Positions 18,010-26,933 of a DNA stretch of 64,000 bases are shown here, one piece after another. Both the position numbers and the translations under genes were made by a program. How positions within the stretch are numbered: the first letter of the stretch is position 1; each line of letters begins with the position of its first letter. Below the pieces are notes generated by a model that was given only the letters and a program-made list of their open reading frames with translations, did not search any database and was not told where the DNA came from. The DNA lies in the NCBI RefSeq assembly GCF_003057875.1, contig NZ_PYXZ01000004.1, positions 248,001-312,000 on the forward strand. The letters are read 5' to 3'. The stretch comes from Nocardioides currus (lineage in GTDB: Bacteria; Actinomycetota; Actinomycetes; Propionibacteriales; Nocardioidaceae).

Positions 18010-19164
18010 TCAGCGGGCGGCCCGCACCTCGGCGGCGAGGTCCTTCGAGAGGTCCCACTCGTTGACGTGCATGGCGGCGACGAGCAGGTCTCCGCGGTAC
18101 CACCGCGCGACGAACGAGTCGGCTCCGCTCGACCCGTCCTCGATCTTCACCGAGTCGTAGCCCTCGGATCCGGGATGGCCGAAGTACTCCAGCCCGAGGT
18201 CGTACTGGTCGGAGAAGAACATCGGGATCTCGTCGTAGCTGACGGACTCACCGAGCAGGGCGTGCGCCGCGGCCTTGCCCTGGCTGACGGCGTTCTGCCA
18301 GTGCTCGACGCGGACGCGCTCACCGAGCAGCGGATGGGCCTGGTTGGCGACGTCTCCGGCGGCGAACACGTCGGGGTGGCTGGTGCGCAGCCCGGCGTCG
18401 ACCAGGATGCCGTTGTCCACGTCGAGTCCGGCGCTGCGGGCGAGGTTGTCGTCGGGCGCGGCACCGATGCCGACCAGCACCGTGTCCACCTCGAGCTCGG
18501 TGCCGTCGTCGAGCACGGCCGCCGACCCGTCGAGCTGGTCGAGCGAGGTCCCGGTCCGGAGGTCGACGCCGTGGCGGCGGTGCACGTCGGCCAAGCGCTG
18601 GCCGACCTCCGCGCCCATCGCCCCGAGGAGCGGCTGCTCGGCGGGCTCGACCAGGGTGACGCCGACACCGCGACCGCGGGCCGTGGCCGCGACCTCCATG
18701 CCGATCCAGCCGCCTCCCACCACGAGCAGCCGCGAACCCGGAGAGAGCCGGTCCTGGAGGTGCCGCGAGTCGTCGAGGCTGCGGAGGTGGACGACCTCGA
18801 CCCGGTCGGTCGAGCTGATCGGGAGGTGGCGCGGCTGGGCGCCCGTGGCGATCAGCAGCTTGTCGTAGGACTGGTCGCCCCGGCTGGTGCAGACGGTGTG
18901 CCCGTCGAGGTCGATGCTCTCGACGACGGTGCCGGAACGGACGTCGACGTCGTGCTCGGCGTACCACTCCCGGGGCTTGAGGTAGGCGTCCTCGGCCGCC
19001 GACTCGCCCGCGAGGAAGCCCTTCGACAGCGGCGGTCGCTCGTACGGCGGGTGCGGCTCGCCCGCGAACAGCACGAGGCCGCCGTCGTACCCACTCTCGC
19101 GCAGCTCGACGGCGGCGTTGCCCGCCGCCATCCCGCCACCGATGATCACGATGGGCTCGGTCAT
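18010..19164 (-). CDS. FAD-dependent ferredoxin reductase
   Basis: Protein of 384 residues. The FAD-binding dinucleotide fold starts at once (IVIIGGGMAAGNAAVELRE), followed by PPLSKGFLAG, the ATG motif LLIATGAQPR, the NAD-binding fold VVGGGWIGMEVAATA and the second FAD site DVFAAGDVAN. This is the architecture of the ferredoxin or rubredoxin reductases (pyridine nucleotide-disulphide oxidoreductase class I) that feed cytochrome P450 or Rieske oxygenases. No partner ferredoxin or P450 is adjacent. ATG at 19164; the nearest upstream element is the ssrA terminator. Confidence 0.9.
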   Translation of the reverse strand: MTEPIVIIGGGMAAGNAAVELRESGYDGGLVLFAGEPHPPYERPPLSKGFLAGESAAEDAYLKPREWYAEHDVDVRSGTVVESIDLDGHTVCTSRGDQSYDKLLIATGAQPRHLPISSTDRVEVVHLRSLDDSRHLQDRLSPGSRLLVVGGGWIGMEVAATARGRGVGVTLVEPAEQPLLGAMGAEVGQRLADVHRRHGVDLRTGTSLDQLDGSAAVLDDGTELEVDTVLVGIGAAPDDNLARSAGLDVDNGILVDAGLRTSHPDVFAAGDVANQAHPLLGERVRVEHWQNAVSQGKAAAHALLGESVSYDEIPMFFSDQYDLGLEYFGHPGSEGYDSVKIEDGSSGADSFVARWYRGDLLVAAMHVNEWDLSKDLAAEVRAAR

Positions 19165-19236
19165 GCGACATCTCCGTCCGTCGAGGGTCCTCCCAGTCTG
19201 TACGGCGCACGGGAGCGAGCCAACCCCGGACGTGAC

Positions 19237-19284
19237 GATGGCGGTGTCTCGCGGTCACCGTGGTGACTGCGGGACACCGCCATC
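19237..19284 (-). terminator. Terminator of ssrA
   Basis: A perfect 12-base inverted repeat (GATGGCGGTGTC at 19237-19248 against 19273-19284) encloses a second hairpin around GGTCACCG/TGGTGACT. It begins 13 bases after the mature 3' end of the tmRNA on the minus strand. Confidence 0.75.
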
Positions 19285-19296
19285 TCTCAACAGGGC

Positions 19297-19665
19297 TGGT
19301 GGAGCTGGCGGGAATCGAACCCGCGTCCTCGAGCGTCGAACCAAGTCTTCTCCGGGTGCAGTCAGTGCTGTCGTCTTCTCAGTCCCGGCGCTCGCACTGA
19401 CACGTCGCCGACAGACTCAGTCAGGATGAAGTCCCGATCACCCCTCCTGACAAAGGTGATCAGCAAGTCCTCTAGATGAGGCCTGGGTCCGGGACGAGGA
19501 CGGGTGCCCGGTCAGACCCTTCGATCACTGCTCAGGCAGCGAGAGCGAAGTCGTTGCGGTTTGAGTTGGCAACTATGGTTTTCCAGCGATCGTTAACGAG
19601 ATGACGCTGGCTTCTCGACCCGCTTCCCCTGGAACTAACGTCCCAAGTCGAAACCGATCAGCCCC
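19297..19665 (-). ncRNA. ssrA: Transfer-messenger RNA (tmRNA)
   Basis: The 3' end at 19297 reads CCAGCTCCACCA after a T-arm GGTTCGATTCC. The 5' end near 19665 reads GGGGCTGATC and pairs with it to form the acceptor stem. The tag frame (complement of 19532-19570) encodes ANSNRNDFALAA plus stop; the resume codon GCC fits tmRNA practice, and the FALAA end is typical for actinobacteria. With SmpB (encoded 3 kb further on) it frees stalled ribosomes and tags the nascent chains for proteolysis. Length about 369 nt matches the family. It could be mistaken for a tRNA at its 3' end only. Confidence 0.96.
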
Positions 19666-19670
19666 TCTTG

Positions 19671-19699
19671 AGTTGTGTGTGGGTCAGTCTACGGGTCAA
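19671..19699 (-). promoter_or_regulatory. Possible ssrA promoter
   Basis: On the minus strand TTGACC (19699-19694) is a good -35 box. The position 17 bases further on reads ACAACT, a weak -10 that lies 6 bases before the tmRNA 5' end at 19665. Location fits, the -10 match is poor. Confidence 0.35.
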
Positions 19700-19748
19700 C
19701 ACCGACAGCCGTCGCGCGCATTCCCCTCCGACCGCCGCCGGCGCGGAT

Positions 19749-20321
19749 TCAGGACGCCGAGAGCTCCACCTGGTCGCCGAGGTCGACGACCTCCTGCGAG
19801 GTCGTCAGGCTCAGCCGCGGGTCGGTCACCAGGGCGGCGAGGTCTTCGAGCGGGACACCGAGATCGAGGTCACGCGGGTCGTCGGTGACGTCCGGGCCGA
19901 TCACCTGCACGGCGACGTCCTCCCCGTCGCGGCGGTCGATGACGTAGACGACGCCCGGGTCCTCCTCGGGCTCGAGGTCCTGCCAGGCGATCGTCACGTC
20001 GTGCCCGTCCACGGTGTCGTCGACGCACTCGTCGAAGAACGTCGGCGTCGCGCACACGAGCGGGCTGTCGGTGGTCGGGGCGACGACGACGGCCAGCGAC
20101 ACGTCGCCGTACTCCGACCGTGCCCCCGGCGAGGGCTCACCCAGCTCGCGGGTGAAGACGTCCCACGCCGTGACCTCGACCGGCGACAGGTCGACGTGCT
20201 CCTGCGTGATCGCGGCGATCGCCTCGGGGGTGATCGGCTCGTCACCGGCGACGGCCTCGTCGGAGGACGAGCACCCGGCCAGTCCGAGCGCGAGCACAGC
20301 GACGACGATCCCCCGAGTCAT
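19749..20321 (-). CDS. Small putative lipoprotein (190 aa)
   Basis: Lipobox LALGLAGCSSS places the lipidated Cys at about residue 17. The mature part is acidic, with two further Cys (LVCATPTFFDECVDD) that may pair. No known domain is recognised. Its ATG overlaps the TGA of the upstream epimerase gene by 4 bases (ATGA), so the two are co-translated. Membrane-anchored on the outer face; function unknown. Confidence 0.72.
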   Translation of the reverse strand: MTRGIVVAVLALGLAGCSSSDEAVAGDEPITPEAIAAITQEHVDLSPVEVTAWDVFTRELGEPSPGARSEYGDVSLAVVVAPTTDSPLVCATPTFFDECVDDTVDGHDVTIAWQDLEPEEDPGVVYVIDRRDGEDVAVQVIGPDVTDDPRDLDLGVPLEDLAALVTDPRLSLTTSQEVVDLGDQVELSAS

Positions 20322-21259
20322 CGCCCGAGCCTACGGCGGACGAGGTCCTCCGCGGCCTCGGGCCAGGCCGGGAACTCGAATGCGAAGCCCTCCGCCAGCA
20401 GCCGGGTCGGCACCACGCGCCGGCTCTTGAGGAGCAGCTCGGTGTCGGTGCGCAGCACGAAGGCGCCGATCTCCGCCATCCACCGCGTCGCGGGCAGGCC
20501 GGGACGACGTCCGCGCAGGGCCTTCATCAGGTCACGCTGCGGCAGCGGACCGGGTGAGGCCAGGTTGACCGGTCCGTGGAGGTCGTCTCGCTCCAGCAGC
20601 GTCTCCACGGCGCGGACGAAGTCGCGGTCGTGGATCCACGAGACGTACTGCCGCCCACCCGCGACGGGCCCGCCGAGCCCGAGCCGCGCCATCCAGAGCA
20701 GGACGTCGAGGACGCCGCCCCGGTCGGGGCTCATCACCATGGCCGAGCGCAGCGCGACCTTGCGCGTCGCCGGGGTGTCGGCCATCAGCTGCGCGGCCTC
20801 CCACCGCTGGGCGATCTCCACGCTGAAGGCCCAGTAGTCCGGCACGTCCGGCTCGTCGCCGCCGATCACGCCGTCCTCGCCGTTGGCCGCGCCGTGCGTG
20901 TGGGCGTAGATGGTGGCGGTGCTCGCCTGGAGCCAGACCCGCGGCGGGCGGGCGGCGCGCTCGATCGCCTGGCCGACGGCGAGCGTCGAGTAGACCCGCG
21001 AGTCCATCATCTCGGCGAGGTGCTCGTCGGTGTAGCGGCAGCTGACTGTGCGCCCGGCGAGGTTGATCACGGCATCGGCTCCGTCGACCTCGACGGCCCA
21101 GTCGCCGACGTTCCGCCCGTCCCACACCACGTGCCTGACCCCGCTCTCGAGCGGTGTCGCGTTCCGGCTGAGCACCACGACCTCGTGCCCGGCCTGCGTG
21201 AGCGCACGACGCAGGATCCCGCCGACCTGTCCGGTCCCCCCGGGGATGACGATCTTCAT
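20318..21259 (-). CDS. TIGR01777-type NAD-dependent epimerase
   Basis: Protein of 313 residues. The Rossmann start MKIVIPGGTGQVGGILRRAL and the C-terminal DUF1731-like part (GRRPGLPATRWMAEIGAFVLRTDTELLLKSRRV in pieces) mark the TIGR01777 sugar-epimerase-like family, which also includes the cell-division-linked YfcH. AGRTVSCRYTDEH is the usual family block. ATG at 21259; a promoter with a near-perfect palindrome ends close enough that the mRNA may be leaderless. The downstream lipoprotein gene overlaps by 4 bases. Confidence 0.88.
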   Translation of the reverse strand: MKIVIPGGTGQVGGILRRALTQAGHEVVVLSRNATPLESGVRHVVWDGRNVGDWAVEVDGADAVINLAGRTVSCRYTDEHLAEMMDSRVYSTLAVGQAIERAARPPRVWLQASTATIYAHTHGAANGEDGVIGGDEPDVPDYWAFSVEIAQRWEAAQLMADTPATRKVALRSAMVMSPDRGGVLDVLLWMARLGLGGPVAGGRQYVSWIHDRDFVRAVETLLERDDLHGPVNLASPGPLPQRDLMKALRGRRPGLPATRWMAEIGAFVLRTDTELLLKSRRVVPTRLLAEGFAFEFPAWPEAAEDLVRRRLGR

Positions 21260-21295
21260 GGCGCAGACAGTACGCCATGTTTTGAACGCGTTCAA
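21260..21295 (-). promoter_or_regulatory. Promoter with palindromic operator, probably leaderless transcript
   Basis: On the minus strand TTGAAC (21295-21290) and TACTGT (21272-21267) are spaced 17 bases, and the epimerase ATG at 21259 lies 7 bases after the -10, where transcription would start. The -35 is half of a perfect 14-base palindrome TTGAACGCGTTCAA (21282-21295), a form used by TetR/FadR-like repressors of fatty-acid or phenylacetate genes. Operator function is inferred. Confidence 0.55.
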
Positions 21296-22189
21296 TTACG
21301 CGATCAGACGCTCCCCGTTGCTCCAGCAGACCGCGCGCAACCAGTCGTCGCCCAGGTCGAGACGCTCGAGCGCCTCGAGCTGGTGGCGGTAGGGGTAGGG
21401 GATGTTCGGGAAGTCGGAGCCCAGCAGCACCTTCCCGGCCAGGCCGAGGTCGCGCACGCGCGGGAGGAGGCCGGGTGGGAAGACCCCGCCCATCTCGGAG
21501 AAGAAGTCGGTGAAGGCCATCGTCGTGTCGAGGTGCACCCGGTGATGCGTCTCGGCCAGCTCGAGGAACGGGGCATACTCCGGCGCTCCCATGTGCGCGA
21601 TCACCAGGCACAGCCGGGGGTGTCGCGCGAGCAGCGCGGCGACCGGGTCGGGTCCGGTGTACGTCGCCGCCACCGGCCCGCTCCCCGCGTGCAGCACGAC
21701 CGGGGTGCCCGCCTCGGCGACCAGTCCCCAGGTCTCGTCGAGCAGCGGGTCGAGCACCGAGAAGTCGCCGACCTGCACGTGGATCTTGAAGACGTCGATC
21801 GTGTCGAGGCGCTTCGCGACGTACGCCGCTGCCGACTGCTCGGGATAGAAGGTGCCGCACACCAGCGCCTCCGGCACGCGCGCCGCGAAGTCGGCGGCCC
21901 ACTCGTTGAGCCAGTCGGCCATGTCCGGCTTGTGGGCGTAGGCCAGGGCGGTGAAGCGGCGTACACCCAGGTCGCGCAGCGTCGCGACCAGCGCCTCGTC
22001 GGTGTCGCGGTAGTGCAGGGGCCACGGTCGGCCGATCAGCGGCCCCGCCGCGTCGAACTGGGCGCGCACCTTGGCCATCACCCGCGGCGGCAGGAAGTGG
22101 GTGTGGATGTCGAGCAGACCCGGGAGGCCGAGCCGCGTCCACCAGGCGTGGACGGCCTGAGCATCGGTGGAGGTGTCGGTGTCGCTCAC
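21296..22189 (-). CDS. Amidohydrolase-family (TIM-barrel) hydrolase or decarboxylase
   Basis: Protein of 297 residues. The metal-binding HxH is in LLDIHTHFLPP, further metal residues are in VVLHAGSG and VIAHMGAPEY, and LLGSDFPN carries the catalytic Asp. This is the amidohydrolase_2 subfamily, which covers aminocarboxymuconate-type decarboxylases and lactone hydrolases. GTG at 22189 begins SDTDTS and overlaps the upstream gene's TGA by 4 bases. It is the last gene of the run smpB, membrane protein, amidohydrolase. Substrate unknown. Confidence 0.85.
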   Translation of the reverse strand: MSDTDTSTDAQAVHAWWTRLGLPGLLDIHTHFLPPRVMAKVRAQFDAAGPLIGRPWPLHYRDTDEALVATLRDLGVRRFTALAYAHKPDMADWLNEWAADFAARVPEALVCGTFYPEQSAAAYVAKRLDTIDVFKIHVQVGDFSVLDPLLDETWGLVAEAGTPVVLHAGSGPVAATYTGPDPVAALLARHPRLCLVIAHMGAPEYAPFLELAETHHRVHLDTTMAFTDFFSEMGGVFPPGLLPRVRDLGLAGKVLLGSDFPNIPYPYRHQLEALERLDLGDDWLRAVCWSNGERLIA

Positions 22190-22719
22190 GCCTGGACCCG
22201 GGCGCCGTTGGCGGCCAGGCAGGACACGAACTCGCTGGCGTAGCCGCGCTCGCGCAGGTCCTTGAAGTCGTTGCCCATCATCCGGTTGATCCGCTCGCGG
22301 CTGACGTTGCAGCTCGCGGTCTGCCACGTCCCGGGACCGGTCGGCCAGGTGATCGAGACGTCGGCGCCGTTGAGGCTCATGAAGCCGCGTCGCGCGACCA
22401 CCAGGGTGTGGCACGCCGCGCGCCAGTCGGGGGCGGAGGCGCCGTCGGGCGTGAAGGTCATCGTCCCGGACTGCACCTCGAAGACCCCGAACGTGGAGCT
22501 CAGGGTGCTCCCGATCATGCCGCCCGCGCCGGTGCCGAGGATCTCGCCGTTCCACCGGCCGGCGGCCGCGCTGCCCTCGGGTCCACGCCAGTCGGCGGGC
22601 GCGGGGCTGGACGACGAGCCGGGCTGCTCCACGACCTTGAACTTCGCGATCACCACGAACAGGACGATGAAGAAGAGGACCAGGACGAAGAACCCGGCGA
22701 GGACGAGCACGGCGATCAT
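22186..22719 (-). CDS. Membrane-anchored hypothetical protein (177 aa)
   Basis: A single hydrophobic segment at residues 1-27 ([20 protein letters not shown]) anchors the protein. The rest looks extracellular or periplasmic, with two separated Cys (RAACHTLVV; TASCNVSRERI) and a third near the end (FVSCLAANG). Family not recognised. ATG at 22719 overlaps the smpB stop by one base (TGATG), and its own stop overlaps the amidohydrolase start, so translation is coupled across all three genes. Confidence 0.72.
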   Translation of the reverse strand: MIAVLVLAGFFVLVLFFIVLFVVIAKFKVVEQPGSSSSPAPADWRGPEGSAAAGRWNGEILGTGAGGMIGSTLSSTFGVFEVQSGTMTFTPDGASAPDWRAACHTLVVARRGFMSLNGADVSITWPTGPGTWQTASCNVSRERINRMMGNDFKDLRERGYASEFVSCLAANGARVQA

Positions 22720-23207
22720 CAGTCGGTGAAGCCCTTCAGCCGCCGCTGGACGGCCTGCTCCTTCTCGCGGTTGGACTGCCGCTCGGCCAGCGAGTGGCGC
22801 TTGTCGTACTCCTTCTTGCCCTTGGCGATCGCGATCTCGATCTTGGCGCGACCGTCCTTGAAGTAGAGCGAGAGCGGCACGATCGTGTATCCCTTGTCGC
22901 CGACCTTGCGCTCGATCTTGGTGATCTCCACGCGGTTGAGCAGCAGCTTGCGCTTGCGGCGGGCGGCGTGGTTGGTCCACGAGCCCTGGGCGTACTCCGG
23001 GATGTGGACGCCGTGCAGCCACGCCTCGCCGTTGTCGAGGTCGACGAACCCGTCGACGAGGCTCGCGCGGCCCTCGCGCAGCGACTTCACCTCGGTGCCC
23101 TGGAGGACCAGGCCGGCCTCGTAGGTGTCCTCGATGTGGAAGTCGTGGCGGGCCTTCTTGTTCTGCGCGATCAGCCGGTTGCGCTGATCCTTCTCCTTCG
23201 CGGCCAT
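22719..23207 (-). CDS. smpB: SsrA-binding protein SmpB
   Basis: Protein of 162 residues with the SmpB beta-barrel markers: [36 protein letters not shown], a [13 protein letters not shown] loop and a basic C-terminal tail ([20 protein letters not shown]) that enters the ribosomal A site. It binds tmRNA, whose gene lies 3 kb downstream on the same strand. ATG at 23207. The position after ftsE-ftsX is the usual actinobacterial order, here with an M23 hydrolase gene in between. Confidence 0.97.
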   Translation of the reverse strand: MAAKEKDQRNRLIAQNKKARHDFHIEDTYEAGLVLQGTEVKSLREGRASLVDGFVDLDNGEAWLHGVHIPEYAQGSWTNHAARRKRKLLLNRVEITKIERKVGDKGYTIVPLSLYFKDGRAKIEIAIAKGKKEYDKRHSLAERQSNREKEQAVQRRLKGFTD

Positions 23208-23245
23208 TCGCCCATCTTCTCATCAGGCCGCAAGCCGAAAGCGCC

Positions 23246-24538
23246 CTACAGGTAGTTGGCCGGGTCGACGGCCTTGCCGTTGGACATCACCGTGAAGTGC
23301 AGGTGGCAGCCGGTCGACCAGCCCGTCGAGCCGACGTAGCCGATGACGTCGCCGCGCTTGACCTGGGCGCCGACGCCGACGGTGTAGGACGAGGCGTGGT
23401 TGTAGATCGTCGCGATGCCCGCGCCGGCGAGGGCGCCGTTGTCGATGATCAGCCGGTTGCCGTAGACGTCGCTGTAGTAGGACGAGATGACCCGCCCGTC
23501 CTCGGCGGCGACCATCGGCTCGCCGCAGCTGACGCCGAAGTCGGTGCCGTCGTGGAGGCCCCAGTAGCCGTAGATCGGGTGCGTGCGCCAGCCGAAGGGC
23601 GAGGTGACAGACCCCGGCACCGGCCGCTGCAGCAGCCCGGTGGTGGGAGCGGCGCGCCCGCTGGCGGCAGCGGCCGCACGGGCGCGGGCGAGGGCCCGGG
23701 CGGCGATCCGCTTGAGCCGCTCCTCGATCTGCTTCTTCTCGCGCTCGGCGGCCTTGAGCTTGCGTACGTCGCGGGCCTTGATGCGCGCCGCGTCGGACCG
23801 CGCCGACTTGCGCTCCCCCACCAGCGAGACGACCGACGCCTTGGCGCTCGCGGCCTCCGCCTCGAGCTCCTGGGTCTCGGCGAGGTTGGCCGCAGCCTCC
23901 TCGCGCTTGGCCTCGACGTCGTCGCGGGCGGCGGCGACCTGGTCCTCGTGGACCTCGAGGAGCACCTCGGTGGCCTGCAGCCGGTCGTAGTCACGCGTCT
24001 GCTTGTCGACCACCGCCTGGTTGACGTCCGCGCGGCGGGTGAGGTCCTGGGCGGACTCGGAGTCGAGCAGCGACGAGAACGCCATCAGGTCGGGGTCGCC
24101 CTGGGTGTAGAGGTCCTTGATGGTGTCGCCGACGACCTTGCGCTGCGCGGCGACGTCCGCCTCCCCCGCGACCACCTCGGCCTGGGCGGCGGCCAGCGTG
24201 GCCTCGGCCTCGGCGAGGAGCGCGGCCGCGGCGGCGTCCCGCTCCTGGGCGACGCTGAGCTTGCCCTGGGCGGTGGCGAGCGCCGTACGCGCGTCGACGA
24301 GCTGGCCCTGGGCCGCCTCGAGCCGCTCGGTGGCCCGGCTCAGCTGCCGGCTCGAGTCCTCGAGGTGCTCGTGGGCGCGGTCGACCAACTTCTCGGCCTG
24401 CTTCTGCCGGTCCTTGAGGTGGTCGTCGGCAGAGATCGCGGCGAGCGCCGGGGGGACGGAGAGGGTGCCCAGTGCGAGGACCGCGGCGACGGATGCTGCG
24501 GCCATGCGTGTACGGGCGGTACGGGGGAAGGATCGCAC
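23246..24538 (-). CDS. Secreted coiled-coil M23 peptidase (EnvC/RipC-like)
   Basis: Protein of 430 residues: signal peptide (about 1-33, ending ALA-AIS), a long coiled-coil region rich in Ala, Glu, Lys and Arg to about residue 290, then an M23/LytM domain. The zinc-site motifs are visible: HDGTDFGVSCGEP, and HLHFTV near the C-terminus. GTG at 24538 begins the signal peptide. FtsX and FtsE lie directly upstream; in other bacteria FtsEX drives such coiled-coil hydrolases or activators at the septum, so this is the likely FtsEX partner. HLH in HLHF is intact, so direct endopeptidase activity is plausible. Confidence 0.92.
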   Translation of the reverse strand: MRSFPRTARTRMAAASVAAVLALGTLSVPPALAAISADDHLKDRQKQAEKLVDRAHEHLEDSSRQLSRATERLEAAQGQLVDARTALATAQGKLSVAQERDAAAAALLAEAEATLAAAQAEVVAGEADVAAQRKVVGDTIKDLYTQGDPDLMAFSSLLDSESAQDLTRRADVNQAVVDKQTRDYDRLQATEVLLEVHEDQVAAARDDVEAKREEAAANLAETQELEAEAASAKASVVSLVGERKSARSDAARIKARDVRKLKAAEREKKQIEERLKRIAARALARARAAAAASGRAAPTTGLLQRPVPGSVTSPFGWRTHPIYGYWGLHDGTDFGVSCGEPMVAAEDGRVISSYYSDVYGNRLIIDNGALAGAGIATIYNHASSYTVGVGAQVKRGDVIGYVGSTGWSTGCHLHFTVMSNGKAVDPANYL

Positions 24539-24594
24539 CGGGAAGCCTTACGTGTGTTCGGGGAAGGGAACGCGATGAAGGTAACCCGCCCGGA

Positions 24595-25506
24595 TCACAC
24601 TTTGAGGTATTTGCGCGTCAGCACGAGTGTCGGGAGCACGGTGAGCAGCGGACCGAGGATCGCGACCACCACCACGCCGACGAGGTACTGCTCCATCCCG
24701 ATCCACGGGATGAACTGCAACCGGTCGGTCGCGCGCTCCTCGATCCCGAAGTACATGAACGCGCCGAGGGCCCCCACCGCGAGCAGGACGCCGAGCAGCG
24801 CGGTCACCAGCGCCTCGAGCAGGAAGGGCAGTGCGATGTAGAGGGTGGAGGCGCCGACGAGCCGCATGATGCCGATCTCCTTGCGGCGCGCGAAGGCCGC
24901 GAGGCGGATCGTGTTGGCCACCAGCAGCAGGGCCGCGACGACCAGGAAGGCGGCCGTGGCGATCGAGACCCACTGCAGCATGTTGATGGAGCCGATGATC
25001 GGCTCGATGTAGCGGCGCATGTCCTGCACGCCGGACACGCCGTCGAGGCCGGTGACGGCGCTGGCGATGCCCTGGAACTTCTCGGGGTCCTTGAGCTCGA
25101 CCCACAACGACTCGGGCATGTCGTCGGCGGTGAGGATGGCGTTGTCGCCCTCGAACTTCTCCGCGCCGTAGAGCTCCTTGACCTTCTCGAAGGCCTCGTC
25201 CTTGGTCTCGAGGTCCCAACCGGCGGCCTCGGGGTTCTCGTCGATCACGGTGGTGATGGCGTCGCGCTGGGCATCGGTGACCTCACCCGCGCAGGCGGGG
25301 TTGCGGTCGTCGTTGTTGCAGAGCAGGACCTGGATCTGGAGCTGGCTGCCCCAGTGGTCGGCGGCCTTCTCCGCCTGCAGGTGGAAGAGCACGCCGAGGC
25401 CGACGAGAGTCAGCGAGACGAAGAGGGTGAGGACGACCGCGAGGTGCATCGACAGGTTGCGCCGGAGCCCCTGGCCGAGCTCGGAGAAGACGTAGCGAAG
25501 CTGCAT
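24595..25506 (-). CDS. ftsX: Cell-division ABC permease FtsX
   Basis: Protein of 303 residues with four membrane segments: one at about residue 20-45, and three after residue 175 (ATAAFLVVAALLLVANT; EALVTALLGVLLAVGALGAF; VVVVAILGPLLTVLPTLVL). The large outer loop between helices 1 and 2 carries two Cys (LLCNNDDRNPACAGEV), as in mycobacterial FtsX. It transmits ATP hydrolysis by FtsE to the periplasmic hydrolase encoded next. ATG at 25506; 19 bases after ftsE. Confidence 0.96.
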   Translation of the reverse strand: MQLRYVFSELGQGLRRNLSMHLAVVLTLFVSLTLVGLGVLFHLQAEKAADHWGSQLQIQVLLCNNDDRNPACAGEVTDAQRDAITTVIDENPEAAGWDLETKDEAFEKVKELYGAEKFEGDNAILTADDMPESLWVELKDPEKFQGIASAVTGLDGVSGVQDMRRYIEPIIGSINMLQWVSIATAAFLVVAALLLVANTIRLAAFARRKEIGIMRLVGASTLYIALPFLLEALVTALLGVLLAVGALGAFMYFGIEERATDRLQFIPWIGMEQYLVGVVVVAILGPLLTVLPTLVLTRKYLKV

Positions 25507-25525
25507 GGATCTGTGTCAGTCCTTC

Positions 25526-26215
25526 TCAGTTGGAGGTGCCGTAGACGCCCTGCGCCTGGTCGCGCACCACTCGGCCGTTCTCGAGCTCGATGACGCGCTT
25601 GCGCATCTGGTCGACGATCCCCGCGTCGTGCGTGGCCATCACCACCGTCGTGCCGGTGCGGTTGATCCGGTCGAGGAGCTTCATGATCCCGACCGAGGTG
25701 GTCGGGTCGAGGTTGCCGGTCGGCTCGTCGGCGATGAGGATCTTGGGCCGGTTGACGAAGGCGCGGGCGATCGCGACACGCTGCTGCTCGCCACCGGAGA
25801 GCTCGTCGGGCAGCCGGTCGCCCTTGCCGGTCAGGCCGACCATCTCGAGGGTCTCGGGGACCAGCGTCTTGATGTCGCCACGCGACTTGCCGATGACCTG
25901 GAGCGCGAAGGCGACGTTCTCGGACACGGTCTTGTTGCCGAGCAGGCGGAAGTCCTGGAAGACGGTGCCGATCTCGCGACGCAGCCGCGGCACCTTCCAG
26001 CTCGCGAGCCGGTTGATCTCCTTGCCCGCGACGTACACCCGGCCCGCGGAGGGGCGGTACTCCCGCAGCACGAGGCGCAGGAAGGTCGACTTGCCCGAGC
26101 CCGACGACCCCACGAGGAAGACGAACTCGCCCTTGTCGACGTCGACCGAGACCTGGTCGAGGGCCGCGTGGGCGTGGCCGGGGTAGGTCTTGGTGACCTT
26201 CTCGAAGCGAATCAC
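25526..26215 (-). CDS. ftsE: Cell-division ATP-binding protein FtsE
   Basis: Protein of 229 residues, a complete ABC ATPase: [14 protein letters not shown] (Walker A), Q-loop FQDFRLL, signature [14 protein letters not shown], Walker [14 protein letters not shown] and the switch His in MATHD. FtsE-specific start [16 protein letters not shown] at 26215; longer open frames upstream have no homology. First gene of ftsE-ftsX and probably the M23 hydrolase gene. Confidence 0.97.
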   Translation of the reverse strand: MIRFEKVTKTYPGHAHAALDQVSVDVDKGEFVFLVGSSGSGKSTFLRLVLREYRPSAGRVYVAGKEINRLASWKVPRLRREIGTVFQDFRLLGNKTVSENVAFALQVIGKSRGDIKTLVPETLEMVGLTGKGDRLPDELSGGEQQRVAIARAFVNRPKILIADEPTGNLDPTTSVGIMKLLDRINRTGTTVVMATHDAGIVDQMRKRVIELENGRVVRDQAQGVYGTSN

Positions 26216-26274
26216 GGCCCCGAGGCTACGCGGTGGCCCCAGCGATCCGCGGCATCGCGGAGCCCTAGGCTGGC

Positions 26275-26889
26275 GTGGTGCTCGCCTCATCCCGTACGCC
26301 GCCGCGCCGGCGTCGCCTCGCCACGGCGGGCCTGGCCATCGGGGTGCTGCTCGTGGCGGTCACCGGGTGCTCGGGCGACGACGACCCGGCCACCCCGACG
26401 GCCCCGGCCGCCGCCGAGCCGACGCCGCTGGCCGACTACGACACCTCCGGCCTGGCCCTGGTCCGGGGTGACTTCTGCGAGCGCGTGCCCGCGGACGCGG
26501 TCGCGGCGGCGCTGGACGGCGAGGCGACCGACGCCGCCTCGTGGCGCCCCGGAGTCAGGCTGCCGGGCACCCGCGACATCAGCAACGAGTTCGGCTGCTC
26601 GTGGACGGACGGCTCGGCCACCGCCCGCGCCTGGGTGTTCGCTCCCCCGATCACCGCGTCCCGCGCGTCCGACTTCGTGTCGGAGACCGTCGGGAAGGGT
26701 TGTCGCCGCCTGCGGTCGGCTCCCGACCTCGGGTCGCCGAGCGTGGCGCAGCAGTGCGACGACTCGACCGGGTTCCACGGACTCGTCGGCGACGCGTGGG
26801 TGGGCTGCGAGGTCAGTGCCGCGGCGACCGACGAGGACCTCGTCGGCGAGTGGTGCGTCGCCGTACTCGAGGCCCTGCGGACGTCATGA
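26275..26889 (+). CDS. Putative DUF3558-like lipoprotein
   Basis: Protein of about 204 residues. A basic n-region and hydrophobic core end in [11 protein letters not shown], giving lipidated Cys about residue 32, then a Pro/Ala/Thr linker. The mature domain has paired cysteines ([49 protein letters not shown]), a pattern like DUF3558 lipoproteins of actinobacteria. GTG 26275 or GTG 26278. It is on the opposite strand between ftsE and prfB and so has its own transcript. Function unknown. Confidence 0.72.
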   Translation: MVLASSRTPPRRRRLATAGLAIGVLLVAVTGCSGDDDPATPTAPAAAEPTPLADYDTSGLALVRGDFCERVPADAVAAALDGEATDAASWRPGVRLPGTRDISNEFGCSWTDGSATARAWVFAPPITASRASDFVSETVGKGCRRLRSAPDLGSPSVAQQCDDSTGFHGLVGDAWVGCEVSAAATDEDLVGEWCVAVLEALRTS

Positions 26890-26933
26890 GAGGTGGTCGC
26901 TCCAGCAGCCACTGCCCATGACGTCAACCGGGA

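Noticed and set aside
19297-19330. tRNA-like T-arm and CCA end
   Set aside because: It is the 3' part of the tmRNA; no anticodon arm is present and the tag frame is upstream.
24472-25593. A long plus-strand frame across ftsX
   Set aside because: Antisense shadow rich in His, Asp and Gly; FtsX and the M23 hydrolase are clearly encoded on the minus strand.
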